Program-made: the position numbers and the translations under genes
From: Actinoplanes aureus
Lineage (GTDB): Bacteria > Actinomycetota > Actinomycetes > Mycobacteriales > Micromonosporaceae
Assembly (NCBI RefSeq): GCF_015704865.1
Contig: NZ_JADQTO010000005.1
Location: 480,691-544,690, forward strand
Direction: 5' to 3'
Length of the DNA stretch: 64,000 nt
Notes under the pieces: generated by a model
Told to the model about the DNA's origin: nothing
What the model saw: only the letters and a program-made list of their open reading frames with translations
Databases searched by the model: none
Shown: positions 63,851 to 64,000 of the stretch, piece by piece
Layout: each line of letters starts with the position of its first letter
Position numbering within the stretch: the first letter of the stretch is position 1

Positions 63851-64000
63851 TCAGCCGATGACCTTCCCGGTGTCGTGGCAAGGCTTGAGGACGCCGGTGG
63901 CGCAGTGTCTGATCCCGAGGTATTTCCCTGGGCTCCGTGGTCGTGCGATCGTCATGGCCTCGGCGCAGAATCGGTGGCGGCTCGGGTGGGCGGGCGTGCG
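63851..64000 (-). CDS. C-terminal end of an unidentified gene (partial)
   Basis: A minus-strand frame is open from the window edge to a TGA at 63851-63853, giving 49 residues (HRFCAEAMTIARP, KYLGIRHCATGV, PCHDTGKVIG). The regular Cys/His content looks protein-like, but it is too short to assign. It could also be a chance open frame. Confidence 0.35.
   Translation of the reverse strand, partial: RTPAHPSRHRFCAEAMTIARPRSPGKYLGIRHCATGVLKPCHDTGKVIG

Overview
The window is high-GC (well above 65%) actinobacterial DNA. GTG/TTG starts, ATGA/GTGA start-stop overlaps, an Rpf-LysM gene under a c-di-AMP riboswitch, a sortase, DUF2510 and Rhs genes all fit a filamentous actinomycete. Micromonosporaceae (Actinoplanes-like) is my best guess, but it is an inference. 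I saw no rRNA, tRNA or CRISPR array.

Left part, 1-35500, is mostly chromosomal genes. 1-3584 holds a D-to-L amino acid conversion cassette: M20 hydrolase (cut by the window edge), GNAT, SIS protein and an N-succinylamino-acid racemase of the enolase superfamily. Next come the c-di-AMP riboswitch with its Rpf/LysM protein, a phosphotransferase, an alpha/beta hydrolase and a class III aminotransferase. 8278-13365 encodes a 1695-residue single-pass membrane protein: a caspase-like domain with both catalytic residues lost, a very long repetitive Pro/Ser/Gly-rich linker, a membrane helix and an external YVTN beta-propeller. After it lie an HhH membrane protein, an APC permease with a divergent universal stress protein, a secreted beta-helix protein, a sortase pair, secreted M28 and S33 peptidases, a NitT/TauT-type ABC transporter with a divergent IclR regulator, and a divergent c-di-GMP pair (GGDEF; GADEF-EAL).

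Centre, 36006-54560, is the most notable region. Sixteen tightly packed minus-strand genes are read from one good sigma70-type promoter at about 54600. In order they are: CHAT protease with an EAD-like adaptor; radical SAM enzyme; 69-aa protein; RING-like double zinc-finger protein; E1-like adenylating enzyme; EAD + ubiquitin-like + E2 fusion; ubiquitin-like + JAB/JAMM protease; helical protein; tandem AAA ATPase (first copy degenerate, no protease domain); MoxR AAA ATPase; four small or accessory proteins; a bpX-type accessory; and a giant beta-propeller/vWA-like protein. Together they form a complete bacterial ubiquitin-like conjugation and deconjugation cascade, linked to a MoxR/FtsH-type ternary conflict system and a caspase-like effector. 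The EAD-like domains of the E2 fusion and the CHAT protease appear homologous, which suggests how the effector is recruited.

Right part, 54821-64000, has a complete tripartite tricarboxylate transporter operon (TctC-TctB-TctA). It is followed by a broken Rhs polymorphic toxin locus: N-terminal fragment, Rhs core with HINT domain, a one-base frameshift inside HINT, then a toxin tip and candidate immunity gene in visibly lower-GC DNA. A partial gene enters from the right edge.
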